Assembly (NCBI RefSeq): GCF_008014775.2
Contig: NZ_CP144914.1
Coordinates: forward strand, 1,116,001-1,180,000
DNA length: 64,000 nucleotides
Origin: Alkalicoccus halolimnae
GTDB lineage: Bacteria; Bacillota; Bacilli; Bacillales; Salisediminibacteriaceae
Reading direction: 5' to 3'
Position numbers and translations under genes: made by a program. Of the stretch, positions 29,278-40,366 are shown one piece after another. The notes beneath the pieces were generated by a model. That model did no database searches, had not been told where the DNA came from, and saw only the letters and a program-made list of their open reading frames with translations. How positions within the stretch are numbered: position 1 is the stretch's first letter; the number at the start of each line of letters is the position of its first letter.

Positions 29278-29322
29278 GCTGTTCTGTAAGCGGCATATCC
29301 GCCTATACAGAGCAGTTTTTTC
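29278..29322 (+). terminator. Terminator after yerC
   Basis: CTG-TTCTGTA...TACAGAGCAG with an inner GCGG/CCGC pairing is followed by TTTTTT, 7 nt after the yerC stop. It ends the yerABC unit. Confidence 0.85.
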
Positions 29323-29511
29323 ATGTTTTTCAAGCTATCCCGCAACTCCGCAGCCCCCTTTCAAAAACAGCCGGTTACACAAGAGCGGGTATAACTTCTC
29401 GTTTTTATTGAAGCCTGTATGAAAAGAACAGGGAATAACAATCGAGAGTTCCTGTGTTTTTTGGTATACTATTTCAAGACGAAAATAATGAAAAGAGTTA
29501 GGAGTTACTTT

Positions 29512-30198
29512 ATGAAAGCGTATCATGAATGGAAACACGTCTTTAAATTGGATCCTGCCAAAAATATAGAAGATGAAGCACTGGAAAAAATATGTGAATC
29601 CGGCACGGACGCTGTAATTGTCGGTGGAACCGATGGTGTTACAGAGGATAATACACTGGATCTTCTAATGAGGATCAGACGCTACAGCGTTGCCTGCGTT
29701 CTCGAAGTGAGCAATCTGCACTCTGTTGTTCCTGGTTTTGATTACTATCTTATTCCCTCCATATTAAATTCCCGGCAGACTTCCTGGATTAATGGTCTTC
29801 ACCACCGTGCTTTAAAAGAATTCGGCCATTTGATAGGGGACGAAGAAATCCTTGCGGAAGGGTACTGCGTTTTAAATCCGGAAGCGAAGGTGGCTCATGC
29901 AACGGATGCGGTAACGGATTTAAGCAATGACGATATTATTGCCTATGCGCGTATGACAGACCGGCTTTTTCATATGCCGATTTTTTATATGGAATACAGC
30001 GGTACTTACGGCGACCCTTCAGTCGTATCGGAAGTAAATGAGATTCTTGAAAAATCGCAGCTCTTTTATGGAGGAGGCATTGAAAGCTCCGCCCAGGCCG
30101 AAGAAATGAGCCGTTATGCTGATACAATTGTTGTAGGGAACATTATTTATGAAGATTTGTCCAAAGCATTAAAAACCGTAGCTTCTGTAAAAAAGTAG
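29512..30198 (+). CDS. pcrB: Heptaprenylglyceryl phosphate synthase PcrB
   Basis: 228 aa TIM-barrel prenyltransferase that joins heptaprenyl diphosphate to glycerol-1-phosphate, making archaeal-type ether lipids in Bacillus. Motifs include KLDPAKNIED, VGGTDGVTEDN, YLIPSILNS and FYGGGIESSAQAEE. Upstream ATG-type starts in the same frame exist from 29419, but ATG 29512 follows TTAGGAG and matches the normal N-terminus. pcrA is 68 nt downstream. Confidence 0.93.
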   Translation: MKAYHEWKHVFKLDPAKNIEDEALEKICESGTDAVIVGGTDGVTEDNTLDLLMRIRRYSVACVLEVSNLHSVVPGFDYYLIPSILNSRQTSWINGLHHRALKEFGHLIGDEEILAEGYCVLNPEAKVAHATDAVTDLSNDDIIAYARMTDRLFHMPIFYMEYSGTYGDPSVVSEVNEILEKSQLFYGGGIESSAQAEEMSRYADTIVVGNIIYEDLSKALKTVASVKK

Positions 30199-30200
30199 CC

Positions 30201-30229
30201 TGTACACCTTAATCAGGTTAAGCTATAAT
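30201..30229 (+). promoter_or_regulatory. Candidate promoter of pcrA-ligA
   Basis: TGTACA-17 nt-TATAAT in the 67-nt gap between pcrB and pcrA. The -10 is perfect, the -35 weak. Confidence 0.45.
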
Positions 30230-30265
30230 GGAAGAAAATAAGAACAAACGTTTGGTGGTGAGAGA

Positions 30266-32500
30266 GTGGAAAATGCATTATTAACCGGATTAAATCCGGA
30301 ACAGCAGAAAGCGGTCAGGCATGATGAAGGACCGCTCTTAATTATGGCAGGTGCAGGCAGTGGAAAAACACGCGTGCTTACACATAGGATTGCTTATTTA
30401 ATAGGAGAAAAAGGCATTCCCCACTGGTCGATTCTTGCAATAACATTTACGAACAAAGCGGCAAGGGAAATGAAGGACAGAGTGGCTTCTATCGTTGGAA
30501 GTGAAGCAGAACAGATGTGGATTTCCACGTTTCACTCGATGTGTGTCCGCATTCTCCGCCGTGATATCGATCGAATCGGTTTTAAGCGGAACTTTACTAT
30601 TCTCGATTCAAGTGATCAGCAGACTGTGTTGAAGCGGATTGTAAAGGAACTGAATCTCGATCCTAAAAAGTTCGATGCCCGTGCGATGCTCGGAGCGATC
30701 AGCAGTGCTAAAAACGAATTGAAAACAGCAGCCCAGTTCGCAAAAAGCGCGAACGGATTTTACGAAGAGACGGTGCTGGAAGTATATAAACGCTACGAGA
30801 AAGAACTGCGCAAAAACCAGTCTCTTGATTTTGATGATTTGATTATGACGACGATCCGCCTGTTTGAACAGGTACCGGAAGTTCTTGAATATTATCAGCG
30901 GCGCTTCCGATACATTATGGTCGACGAGTACCAGGATACGAACCGTGCCCAGTACAAACTGGTGCAGCTGATGGCAGACCGCCATAAAAACCTCTGCGTT
31001 GTCGGCGACTCAGACCAGTCTATCTACCGCTGGCGCGGAGCAGATATTCAAAACATCCTTTCTTTTGAAAAAGATTATAATAATGCGACCGTGGTTATGC
31101 TGGAACAGAATTACCGGTCCACGAAAACGATATTAAATGCCGCAAATGCGGTGATAGGTAAAAACTCAGGACGCAAACCTAAAAACCTGTGGACAGAAAA
31201 CGTCGACGGAAATAAATTGACGCTTTATGAAGCAGATAATGAACATGCGGAGGCGCGGTTTGTTATCGGGAAAATGAAAGAAATGATCGACAGCGGCAAA
31301 TATAAGCCTTCGGAAATTGCCGTGCTTTATCGTACCAATGCCCAATCCCGGGTCATGGAGGAACTGCTCGTCAAATCGAACATGTCCTATGCAATTATCG
31401 GCGGCACGAAGTTCTATGACAGAAAAGAAATTAAAGATCTTCTGGCTTATCTCCGTCTCATATCCAATCCAGACGACGATTTGAGCTTCCGTAGGATTGT
31501 AAACGTTCCGAAACGGGGTATCGGACCTACGACGGTGGAAAAAATACAGAGCTATGCTGTGCAGCAGGATCTTTCTCTTTTTCAGGCGGTGCAGGAAATC
31601 GAGGAAGTTGGACTCAGCGCCAGATTCACGAAAACACTTAAAGAATTTGCCGGCCAGCTCCGCGGCTGGGTGGAAATGCAGGAGTATCTGCCTGTCATGG
31701 AGCTCGTCGAAGAAATGCTCGAAAAAACAGGCTACCGGGAAATGCTTAAGCAGGATAAGAGCCTGGAATCAGAAGGACGCCTCGAAAATATAAACGAATT
31801 TTTAACGGTAGCAAAAGAATTTGAAGAAGCGAGCGAAGATAAAACACTCACCGCCTTTCTGACTGATCTCGCTTTAATCGCTGATATTGATCAGGTCGAT
31901 GAAGAGGAGGAAAGTCAGGAAAAGTCTCTGCTCATGACCCTTCATTCCGCAAAAGGTCTTGAATTTCCAATCGTTTTTCTCATTGGACTGGAAGAAGGAG
32001 TCTTTCCACACAGCCGCTCGCTTATGGAAGAAGCGGAAATGGAAGAAGAAAGACGGCTCGCATACGTTGGAATAACAAGAGCAGAACAGCAGCTGTTTAT
32101 CAGCCGGGCAAAAATGCGTACGCTTTACGGCCGGACCAACATGAACCCGCCTTCGCGCTTTCTGCATGAACTGCCGCAGGAACTTGTTGATCATTCGGAA
32201 AAAGAAAAAGTAACACCACCATGGATGAAGAAATCTTCCAGTGCAGGACAATCAGGTTCAGGAAATACTGCCAGGCCCGCTCCGGAAAGAAAAAGACGCC
32301 CTTCCCAGCCGCAGAAAACGACAACTGCCGGCGCGAGTTTTGACTGGAGTGTAGGGGACCGTGCTTCCCATAAAAAGTGGGGAACAGGCACAGTAGTCAG
32401 TCTGAAAGGGAGCGGCGAAAATGTCGAGCTGGATATTGCTTTTCCAGAAATAGGCGTAAAGCGGCTGTTTGCGAAATTTGCTCCTATTAAAAAGGAATAG
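30266..32500 (+). CDS. pcrA: ATP-dependent DNA helicase PcrA (UvrD/Rep family)
   Basis: 744 aa SF1A 3'-5' helicase used in repair, rolling-circle replication and clearing RecA or stalled RNA polymerase. Visible motifs are Q-motif LNPEQQKAV, Walker A AGAGSGKT, Walker [23 protein letters not shown] and [20 protein letters not shown] motif V. The C-terminal domain (about 665-744, with [21 protein letters not shown]) is the Tudor-like RNA polymerase-binding part. The start is GTG with GGTGGTGAG upstream. ligA follows after 12 nt. Confidence 0.96.
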   Translation: MENALLTGLNPEQQKAVRHDEGPLLIMAGAGSGKTRVLTHRIAYLIGEKGIPHWSILAITFTNKAAREMKDRVASIVGSEAEQMWISTFHSMCVRILRRDIDRIGFKRNFTILDSSDQQTVLKRIVKELNLDPKKFDARAMLGAISSAKNELKTAAQFAKSANGFYEETVLEVYKRYEKELRKNQSLDFDDLIMTTIRLFEQVPEVLEYYQRRFRYIMVDEYQDTNRAQYKLVQLMADRHKNLCVVGDSDQSIYRWRGADIQNILSFEKDYNNATVVMLEQNYRSTKTILNAANAVIGKNSGRKPKNLWTENVDGNKLTLYEADNEHAEARFVIGKMKEMIDSGKYKPSEIAVLYRTNAQSRVMEELLVKSNMSYAIIGGTKFYDRKEIKDLLAYLRLISNPDDDLSFRRIVNVPKRGIGPTTVEKIQSYAVQQDLSLFQAVQEIEEVGLSARFTKTLKEFAGQLRGWVEMQEYLPVMELVEEMLEKTGYREMLKQDKSLESEGRLENINEFLTVAKEFEEASEDKTLTAFLTDLALIADIDQVDEEEESQEKSLLMTLHSAKGLEFPIVFLIGLEEGVFPHSRSLMEEAEMEEERRLAYVGITRAEQQLFISRAKMRTLYGRTNMNPPSRFLHELPQELVDHSEKEKVTPPWMKKSSSAGQSGSGNTARPAPERKRRPSQPQKTTTAGASFDWSVGDRASHKKWGTGTVVSLKGSGENVELDIAFPEIGVKRLFAKFAPIKKE

Positions 32501-34513
<2,013 letters not shown>

Positions 34514-34520
34514 ATACCGG

Positions 34521-34567
34521 CAGAAAAGAATTCCGGCTGTTGGCCGGAATTTCTTTTCTGTTCTTTT
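34521..34567 (+). terminator. Terminator after ligA
   Basis: CAGAAAAGAATTCCGGC pairs with GCCGGAATTTCTTTTCTG (one bulge) and is followed by a T-rich tail, 8 nt after ligA. Confidence 0.9.
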
Positions 34568-35020
34568 ATATCAATAGGCTTTAGCAGAGAAGAAAAGGTA
34601 TTCTCGTTTATTCCGGCTTATGCCGCAGTTCCGAAATTACGGATAAAGCAGTTACCCTGTCAGCAGTGGGAAATGGCAGAGGGTGGACATCTGATGAAGC
34701 TTGCCCAACAGCAGCTGCCGGTAAAAGGTGCGAAGCCTTTTTTATCCTGCAAGGAAACAATATATTTTTCAAAAGAAGTCCTTCCAATTGTATAGAACGT
34801 TATTTTCCTCATCATGGGCAGCAGTCCGGCATGGATGTTTCTTTTAGCATATAAGGAATTTACCTCCCTTTAGTGAAAACAAGCTGTTATTTATAAAAAT
34901 AGCTGTGTTAAAGCATTCCTGTAGAGTGTTAATTTCCACTTTGAAAAAACAGGGGCCCCTCGCTAAGATAAGAATAGAGACACGACTCTACTATTCCAAA
35001 CCTTGAGGAGGGACCTTACT

Positions 35021-36292
35021 ATGAAGTTTAAAATGCAGGACCAACAAAATCAACGGATTGCCCGTATTTCTTCCAGCCACCTGATTATCGGGGTGGATAT
35101 TGCCCAGCATCACCACGTGGCACGTGCTGTCAATTACCGGGGCATCGCCTTTGGTAAGCCGTTGGCTTTTGAAAACAACGAGGAAGGGTTTACCCGGCTT
35201 CTCGACAGGATCGCTGCGTGGAAGGAAGCGAGCGGCTGTACGACCGAAATCGTCGGGATGGAGCCGACCGGCCATTACTGGCTGAACCTGACCGCCTGGC
35301 TGAAGGGCCGGCAGATCGATGTTGTCACCGTTAATCCCCACCTGGTCAAAAAGAATAAAGAAAACCGGGATCATATCCAGTCCAAAAGCGATGCCAAAGA
35401 CGCCCTCGTGATTGCCGACATGGTTAAAAACGGCTATTACAGCCAGATCCATCCCACGTCGGAAACGTTCGACTCGCTCCGGGTGCTCATGGCCAACCGG
35501 GAGGTGCTCGTGAAACGGCGCGTTGCGACCATCAATCAGCTGCACCGCTGGGTCGATATTGTCTTCCCGGAACTCCGGGAGGTCTTTCAGGATCTCCAAA
35601 GCAAAGGGGCCATCGCTACCCTGCGGCTGTTCCCCATGCCGAAACAACTGCGGGAGCTGGACGTGGCGGACGTGATCCACGGATGGAAAACAGGGATGAA
35701 ACGTCACGCCGGCCACCGGAAAGCGGAAACGCTGCTTGCGGTGGCGAAACGGTCCGTGGGAAGCACGCAGGCGCCGGAGGCGTATCTCCTGCACCTGGAC
35801 CAGCTGCTCGAAGAATGGGACCTGGTCACGGCCCAGCTGGAACGGGTGGAACACGAGGTGGCTGCCACCCTGGAGCACGTGACCTACCGCCACTCCTTCC
35901 TTGCCATCGATGGGATCAGCGATCTCTCCCTGGCGGGGATTCTGGGGGAAGCCGGTGATATTCGTGGTTTTGCCCATGGTAATGCGCTCTTACGTCATGC
36001 CGGCCTGCACCTGGCCGAAGCGAGCTCCGGCAAATGGAAAGGACAAGTGGTCCTCTCCAAACGCGGAAGGTCCCGGCTGAGGCGCTGTTTATACCTGGCC
36101 ACGCTGAGCCTGATCAAAAACAACGCGGATTTCCGGCACCTCCACCACGTCAATGTGCAGGGCAAAAAGATGAAAAAGATGAAGTCGGTCATGAAACTGA
36201 TGGGCAAGCTGGCACGAATCCTCGTGGCCCTCGCCAGAGGGGGAGAACCCTACTGTTCAGAGAAAGTCCGACCGCTTCCGTCTGCTGTCTAG
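35021..36292 (+). CDS. IS110-family transposase
   Basis: 423 aa. The N-terminal RuvC-like DEDD domain carries Asp in IIGVDIAQ (residue 26), Glu in MEPTGHYW (about 81) and the Asp pair in SDAKDALVIAD (about 125). The C-terminal Tnp2 part (about 290-400) has IDGISDLSLAGILGEAGD and the putative serine region LAEASSGKWKG. A TTG at 35003 is in frame, but ATG 35021 sits after GAGGAGGG. It looks intact. IS110 recombinases act with an element-encoded bridge RNA. Confidence 0.93.
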   Translation: MKFKMQDQQNQRIARISSSHLIIGVDIAQHHHVARAVNYRGIAFGKPLAFENNEEGFTRLLDRIAAWKEASGCTTEIVGMEPTGHYWLNLTAWLKGRQIDVVTVNPHLVKKNKENRDHIQSKSDAKDALVIADMVKNGYYSQIHPTSETFDSLRVLMANREVLVKRRVATINQLHRWVDIVFPELREVFQDLQSKGAIATLRLFPMPKQLRELDVADVIHGWKTGMKRHAGHRKAETLLAVAKRSVGSTQAPEAYLLHLDQLLEEWDLVTAQLERVEHEVAATLEHVTYRHSFLAIDGISDLSLAGILGEAGDIRGFAHGNALLRHAGLHLAEASSGKWKGQVVLSKRGRSRLRRCLYLATLSLIKNNADFRHLHHVNVQGKKMKKMKSVMKLMGKLARILVALARGGEPYCSEKVRPLPSAV

Positions 36293-36600
36293 GGGGTGAT
36301 CGTCCCGTCGGCTCATCGAATCATGGCTTATTCGCAGGATGAAAAAGAAAGCACGGAGGACCGGATACCACAAACCAAAGGGCCCGGACCCGTCGTTAAA
36401 GCAAAACCGGCCTCCACCCCCTGGCCAGGCATGACAAAGGAATGAGAGGGCATGGACCCGTTGAGACATGGGAGGAAAAGCCTCCAGGGACCGCGTGGAG
36501 AAGACGTGCAGGATATGGTAAAAAATGGAGTTTTCGCGACCTCCTTTCTTTCCGCCTGTCTTGGAGCGCCTCCTCTTCCGTTTCTTTCGTTGATCTATCC
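36293..36600 (+). ncRNA. Candidate bridge-RNA region of the IS110 element
   Basis: About 300 bp, GC-rich, with no credible gene and several local inverted repeats, for example GGAGG...GCCTCC near 36471-36487 and GGCCTCC...CTGGCC near 36410. IS110-family elements encode a structured bridge RNA in a non-coding end. The long 3' flank here would fit an IS1111-like arrangement. No secondary-structure calculation was done. Confidence 0.35.
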
Positions 36601-36670
36601 GTCAGGTGCGATCGAAAAGGGGGAACATCCTGCGAATGAGCGAGTATTTGAGAGATAAACCTATCTTACC

Positions 36671-37310
36671 GAGGGAGTTTGTTGTTACATGTAGATAACT
36701 CCGCTTCAGCTCTGCCGTGGAGGAGATCTCCAGCTTTCTCAGGCTTAAGCCCTGCGGGATCTTCCAATTTCCTTCTTCAACGGGCATGTTTCCGCTTCGT
36801 TTTGATGGTCGATTACAGAAAGCCCGTAGATTGAACAAAGAATGTACAAAGGTAGAAACCATAGTCAAGGCAATTTTTCAAGACGCCTGCGGAAAAAAGA
36901 AAGCGTAAAGATCGTCCCGGACGCCAGGGAAGCCGCATGCTTTCTCCGCGGCAGGCGGTGGAGCCGCAGCACACCAAAAACAACACGGAGCTTTAACAGA
37001 GACACTCATGCAAAATTCTTGCACCATGAGGCATGAAAATGGCCTTCTTAAGGAATGGAACTTCCCCCCTATACAGGCGGCACAAATGATGTTCAAGGAA
37101 GGATTCTCTTTATTAGAAGGAGATCCTGCTCTGTCTTTTTGCCGTAAGCTGTAGTGGACATGGGGCGACTCCAGGGCGATGAAGGACGAGCTGAAGATCC
37201 ATCCCTCCCGACCGCAGGGAGGAAGGGATTAGCTGAGGCCGGCCCGCCCGGAAAGCGTCCCCATGGAAACGAAAGCGTCCGTTTATCGCTTACCTACATT
37301 ATTTTCAAGG
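36671..37310 (+). repeat. Composite dispersed repeat, long copy 1 (modules C-B-middle-core)
   Basis: About 640 bp, closely paralleled by 51393-52003. Module C (36671-36800: TGTTGTTACATGTAGA, ACTCCGCTTCAGCTCTGCC) and module B (36929-37000: GCTTTCTCCGCGGCAGGC, AACACGGAGCTTTAACAGAG) have arms that are rough reverse complements. Then come a middle (ATGGCCTTCTTAAGGAATGG, GATCCTGCTCTGTCTTT) and the core hairpin. There is no convincing gene. Together with the IS flank it fills the stretch between the IS element and camS; 37311-37590 holds nothing else recognised. Confidence 0.85.
37159..37277 (+). repeat. Dispersed hairpin repeat, core copy 4 (reference copy)
   Basis: The left arm CATGGGGCGACTCC...GATGAAGGACGAGC and the right arm GCTGAGGCCGGCC...GCGTCCCCATG form an imperfect giant palindrome, followed by GAAACGAAAGCG. 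The central stem is ATCCCTCCC/GGGAGG-aa-GGGAT. Confidence 0.9.
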
Positions 37311-37590
37311 TAGCCATAAAAATTAAAGTTTCACTAATAACCTTCATTCTGTTTGGGGCTGTTCCACCAGCTTTTAAAACGGAATAACACCCACAGGGAT
37401 CGAAAGGAAGAGGGAGGAATTCTTAACAGCTGCGCACGCTGATAGAGCCAAGCAATAAAAGACCAGGAACTACAGATATTCATTTCTAAACCAGGTATTT
37501 ATAGAATAAGTCTATAGACAGGCTGGATTACAGCAGGCGTTTGTGAGAAAATGCAAAAGAGAAAACAAGCGTTTCGGGGGAGTGTCATAG

Positions 37591-38787
37591 ATGAAGAACA
37601 AATGGAAAGCAGCGGGGATTGGTTCGCTGATACTTGCGGCCGGATGTTCACCTACAGTGGACCAGACGGAAGAAGAAGTAATTGTCGTGGAAGAAACAGA
37701 AGAAGAAGCACAGGAAATTATTATAACCCCGACGATGGATACTCCGGATAATTATTACCGGAATGTACTGGAAGACGGTACATATATTCGAGGAGACGCG
37801 AGGGGCTCCGTAGCTCATGCAATGAATAACAGAATTGATATTGATCAGTTCGAGATTGGCCTGATGGAAATTGCAAGCGGGATTTTCAGCCCGGAAGATT
37901 ACTATTTTCAGGAAGGAACACATTTGGATGGTGATCTGTTAAACAGCTGGCTGCGCCGCTATTCTCCTGAAGATGAAGATGAAGATGGGGAAGAGACAGA
38001 GGAGTCAGCTGGATTAAATCCGCAGCTCGCTGATGAAGAAAATCAGGAAGATGCTATGCGTGAAGCTCCACTCGTTCTGTCCAACATAATGGAACATAAC
38101 TATTATACTGAAAATGGAGACGATGGAGTTGAACTGAGCGGAGCTGTCATTGGCATTTCTGTACGCTCTGTTTATTATTTTCGGACGGAAAACGAAGATG
38201 GCAGCCTGAATTTCTTCGAAGAGCCTGTTGATGAAGAATACGCTCTTGATTATGCAGAAGAGGCTGCAGGAGAAATGCTGGAACGACTTCGCACAAGAGA
38301 AGAATTTGCTGATATTCCAATCACTTTTGCTGTTTTTATGGAAGAACCGCGCGGATCTATAAATCCGGGAACTTTCCATCGAATCGCTGAAAGCGGGGCC
38401 GGAGATACAGAGTTAACAGGCTGGGAAACAATCAGTGAAAATAACTTTGTTTTTCCTTCCAATGAAGCGGGGGAAGCGAATCCTGCTCTGTCAGATCAGT
38501 TCAGCCAGTTCGAGGAAGACATCAACAATTTCTTTGATTATCCGGTCGGAGTAGTAGGGAACGGACGTTATAAAGACGGCTCCCTTGAGGAAATGAAAAT
38601 TGAAATTAATCTGCAGTCTCATGGGCAGGCAGAAGTAATAGCACTAGCCCAGTATATCTCGAGCATTCTTGAAGATTCTTTTCAGTCCCAGGCTCCCGTT
38701 TATGTTTATTTAAACTCCGTAGAAGGAAGCGAAGCACTCGTCCTTCAATATCCAGGGGAGTCTCCGACAATGCATGTTTATAAATAG
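37591..38787 (+). CDS. camS: CamS family lipoprotein (YerH)
   Basis: 398 aa. An N-terminal lipoprotein signal ends in LAAGC (Cys at about residue 19), then an extremely acidic stretch (EEEVIVVEETEEEAQE) leads to the CamS domain. In Staphylococcus the CamS signal peptide yields a sex pheromone; in Bacillus the family (YerH) has no firm role. GGGGGAGTG precedes the ATG. It is the gene normally next to ligA, here separated by the IS element and a composite repeat. Confidence 0.9.
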   Translation: MKNKWKAAGIGSLILAAGCSPTVDQTEEEVIVVEETEEEAQEIIITPTMDTPDNYYRNVLEDGTYIRGDARGSVAHAMNNRIDIDQFEIGLMEIASGIFSPEDYYFQEGTHLDGDLLNSWLRRYSPEDEDEDGEETEESAGLNPQLADEENQEDAMREAPLVLSNIMEHNYYTENGDDGVELSGAVIGISVRSVYYFRTENEDGSLNFFEEPVDEEYALDYAEEAAGEMLERLRTREEFADIPITFAVFMEEPRGSINPGTFHRIAESGAGDTELTGWETISENNFVFPSNEAGEANPALSDQFSQFEEDINNFFDYPVGVVGNGRYKDGSLEEMKIEINLQSHGQAEVIALAQYISSILEDSFQSQAPVYVYLNSVEGSEALVLQYPGESPTMHVYK

Positions 38788-38813
38788 GGTTCTATATGTA
38801 TCAGAAAATCTGT

Positions 38814-38958
38814 GAGCGGTCCCATGAAGACAGGGGTACAGCTTCACACAGACAAAAGCCTGTTAGACAAATTCCCGTCTAACAGGCTTTTTAATACCTT
38901 GTCCGGCTCCGCGTGTGCTTTCCAGGCAGTCTTGATAGACTTTTTGAGACAGCCTCTT
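38814..38958 (+). repeat. 145-bp MITE-like element, copy 1
   Basis: Imperfect terminal inverted repeats: GAGCGGTCCCATGAAGAC on the left, and on the right TTTTTGAGACAGCCTC, whose complement is GAGGCTGTCTCAAAAA. It contains the hairpin 38854-38892 and CCGGCTCCGCGTGTGCTTTC. A copy of almost the same length is at 51061-51204. It makes up most of the 332-bp gap after camS. Confidence 0.75.
38854..38892 (+). terminator. Terminator hairpin inside MITE copy 1
   Basis: AAAAGCCTGTTAGAC/GTCTAACAGGCTTTTT with loop AAATTCCC. The loop resembles that at 25094, but the stem differs. Confidence 0.85.
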
Positions 38959-39119
38959 AATAAGGAATAAAAAGCGTGCAGACAGGTGACAAATCCAGCT
39001 GAGCATCCGTTTTGGTTTAGGATAATAGGGGAAAAGGAATACTATCAGGAGAGACCTTTTCTTACCTCTTCCTTAATGCCCGGCCTCCTCTTGAAATTCA
39101 CTAGAAAGGGGTTCTTTCA

Positions 39120-40220
39120 GTGAAGTATGTTTTGATCGGTGCTGCGTCGTTTTTACTCATGTCAGGAACAGCTGCAGCCGTTTCATTTCCGGACGTAGGA
39201 GATAATCATTGGGCGGAGGACGAAATAAGTTTTTTGAAAGAGGAAGGAGTAATTCAGGGTCATATGGACGGTACGTTTCGCCCAAATGATCCGGTAACTC
39301 GCGCACAGACAGCGGATATGCTTGCCGGTGCATTTGATCTGGAGACGGATAACCGCCCTCCTGCCGGCTATCCGGACGTGAAAGAAGGAGACTATGCGTA
39401 CGAAGAGATCCTTGCAGTAACGGAAGAAGGATGGATGCAGGGATATGGAACGAATTTCGGACCGAGGGACGCTTTGAAGCGTGGACAGATGGCTGCTGTA
39501 CTGACACGTGCTTTCGAATTGGAAATGCTCGGACCTCATCATTATTTTACTGACGTTTCGGACGATAACTTTTATTTTGATTACATTAGAACTTTAGCAA
39601 GTCACAGGATAGCGGTTGGTTACCCGGACGAGACGTTTCGCAGCGGGAATGATACGACGAGAGCGGAGTTTTCCACTTTTTTAGCGAGAGCAATGAATCC
39701 TGAAGAGTTTGTGGAAGGATATATTGATGAGGAAACTCAGGAGGAACTTATCAGCGCAGCAGACGCATTTGTAGAAGCGCTTGCTGAGGAAGATATGAAT
39801 ACTGCAGCTTCTAAAGCTGCTGAAGAACTGAGGTTTTCTCCCTACGCCTACCTTGATGAGGAAGACCAGATCTTCACCAATGAGGATGCTTCCGGTCTGT
39901 GGGAAGATGATACCGTCTATCACTGGGGATATTTCGACGGCACCGGGGATGATATTGAAATGACGTATCAGGATTATTACGACCGCTTTGTTTACTCCAG
40001 AGATTACGTTGATGCTGATACTGTCTCTATCAATCAGCGGCAGGGAGGAAGCAGCACGATTGATAATTCAGGTGATGTCTATCCCGGCCAGCCGGTAGTG
40101 GAATACCACATGGAAGCAACCGACAATGAATTGAACTGGCGGAGTCTGAGGCTTGTGATGGTGGAAGAGAACGGGGAATGGGTCGTGACAGCAGTTATTA
40201 ATGATGAATGGACGACGTAG
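39120..40220 (+). CDS. S-layer homology (SLH) domain surface protein
   Basis: 366 aa, GTG start after AAAGGGG. A signal peptide (about residues 1-20, ending TAAA) is followed by three SLH domains: about 22-80 (FPDVGDNHWAEDEISFL), 82-140 (YPDVKEGDYAYEEIL) and 142-200 (FTDVSDDNFYFDYIRTL). These domains anchor proteins to pyruvylated cell-wall polymer. The C-terminal 165 residues are acidic and aromatic, with no recognised family; they resemble small NTF2-like ligand-binding domains only in length. It is monocistronic, ended by the hairpin at 40229. Confidence 0.88.
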   Translation: MKYVLIGAASFLLMSGTAAAVSFPDVGDNHWAEDEISFLKEEGVIQGHMDGTFRPNDPVTRAQTADMLAGAFDLETDNRPPAGYPDVKEGDYAYEEILAVTEEGWMQGYGTNFGPRDALKRGQMAAVLTRAFELEMLGPHHYFTDVSDDNFYFDYIRTLASHRIAVGYPDETFRSGNDTTRAEFSTFLARAMNPEEFVEGYIDEETQEELISAADAFVEALAEEDMNTAASKAAEELRFSPYAYLDEEDQIFTNEDASGLWEDDTVYHWGYFDGTGDDIEMTYQDYYDRFVYSRDYVDADTVSINQRQGGSSTIDNSGDVYPGQPVVEYHMEATDNELNWRSLRLVMVEENGEWVVTAVINDEWTT

Positions 40221-40228
40221 ATTAATTT

Positions 40229-40266
40229 GAAAAAACCTGCGCCTGTTCTTTGGCAGCAGGTTTTTT
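40229..40266 (+). terminator. Terminator after the SLH protein gene
   Basis: AAAAAACCTGC-GCC pairs with GGC-AGCAGGTTTTTT, 9 nt after the stop. Confidence 0.85.
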
Positions 40267-40366
40267 CCTGCTGTACAAAGCAAGCTGAGAACAGCAGTCT
40301 CATTGCCTAACAGCAGCTTCTTTGGTATCATCATACTATTGTGAACATGCAAAGAGGAGGATTTCT

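Larger units (their letters stand above)
34935..36600 (+). mobile_element. IS110-family insertion sequence (ends approximate)
   Basis: One DEDD-type transposase gene plus about 300 bp of GC-rich non-coding DNA downstream, clearly richer in GC than the neighbouring genes. It is inserted between ligA and camS, which are adjacent in B. subtilis. The junction region TTGAAA-17 nt-TAAGAT (about 34942-34970, spanning a GGGGCCCC palindrome) could be the junction promoter that drives the transposase. IS110 elements lack clear long terminal repeats, so both ends given here are estimates. Confidence 0.7.

Noticed and set aside
34661..34752. S-box (SAM) riboswitch suspected from GATGAAG...GGTGC
   Set aside because: The GATGAA and GGTGC pieces resemble S-box fragments, but the CCCGGCAACC core and the downstream methionine or cysteine gene are missing.
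34991..35977. 328-codon open frame on the minus strand
   Set aside because: It lies antisense to the intact IS110 transposase, has low-complexity His/Pro/Gly composition typical of a complementary frame, and has no ribosome-binding site.
36442..36658. Short open frames in the IS110 3' flank
   Set aside because: Two overlapping frames with no start signals in GC-rich DNA; more likely non-coding RNA or the IS end.
36671..37310. Degenerate transposon carrying pseudogenes
   Set aside because: Frames in all six readings are short and differ between the two long copies, so the conserved feature is nucleotide structure, not protein.
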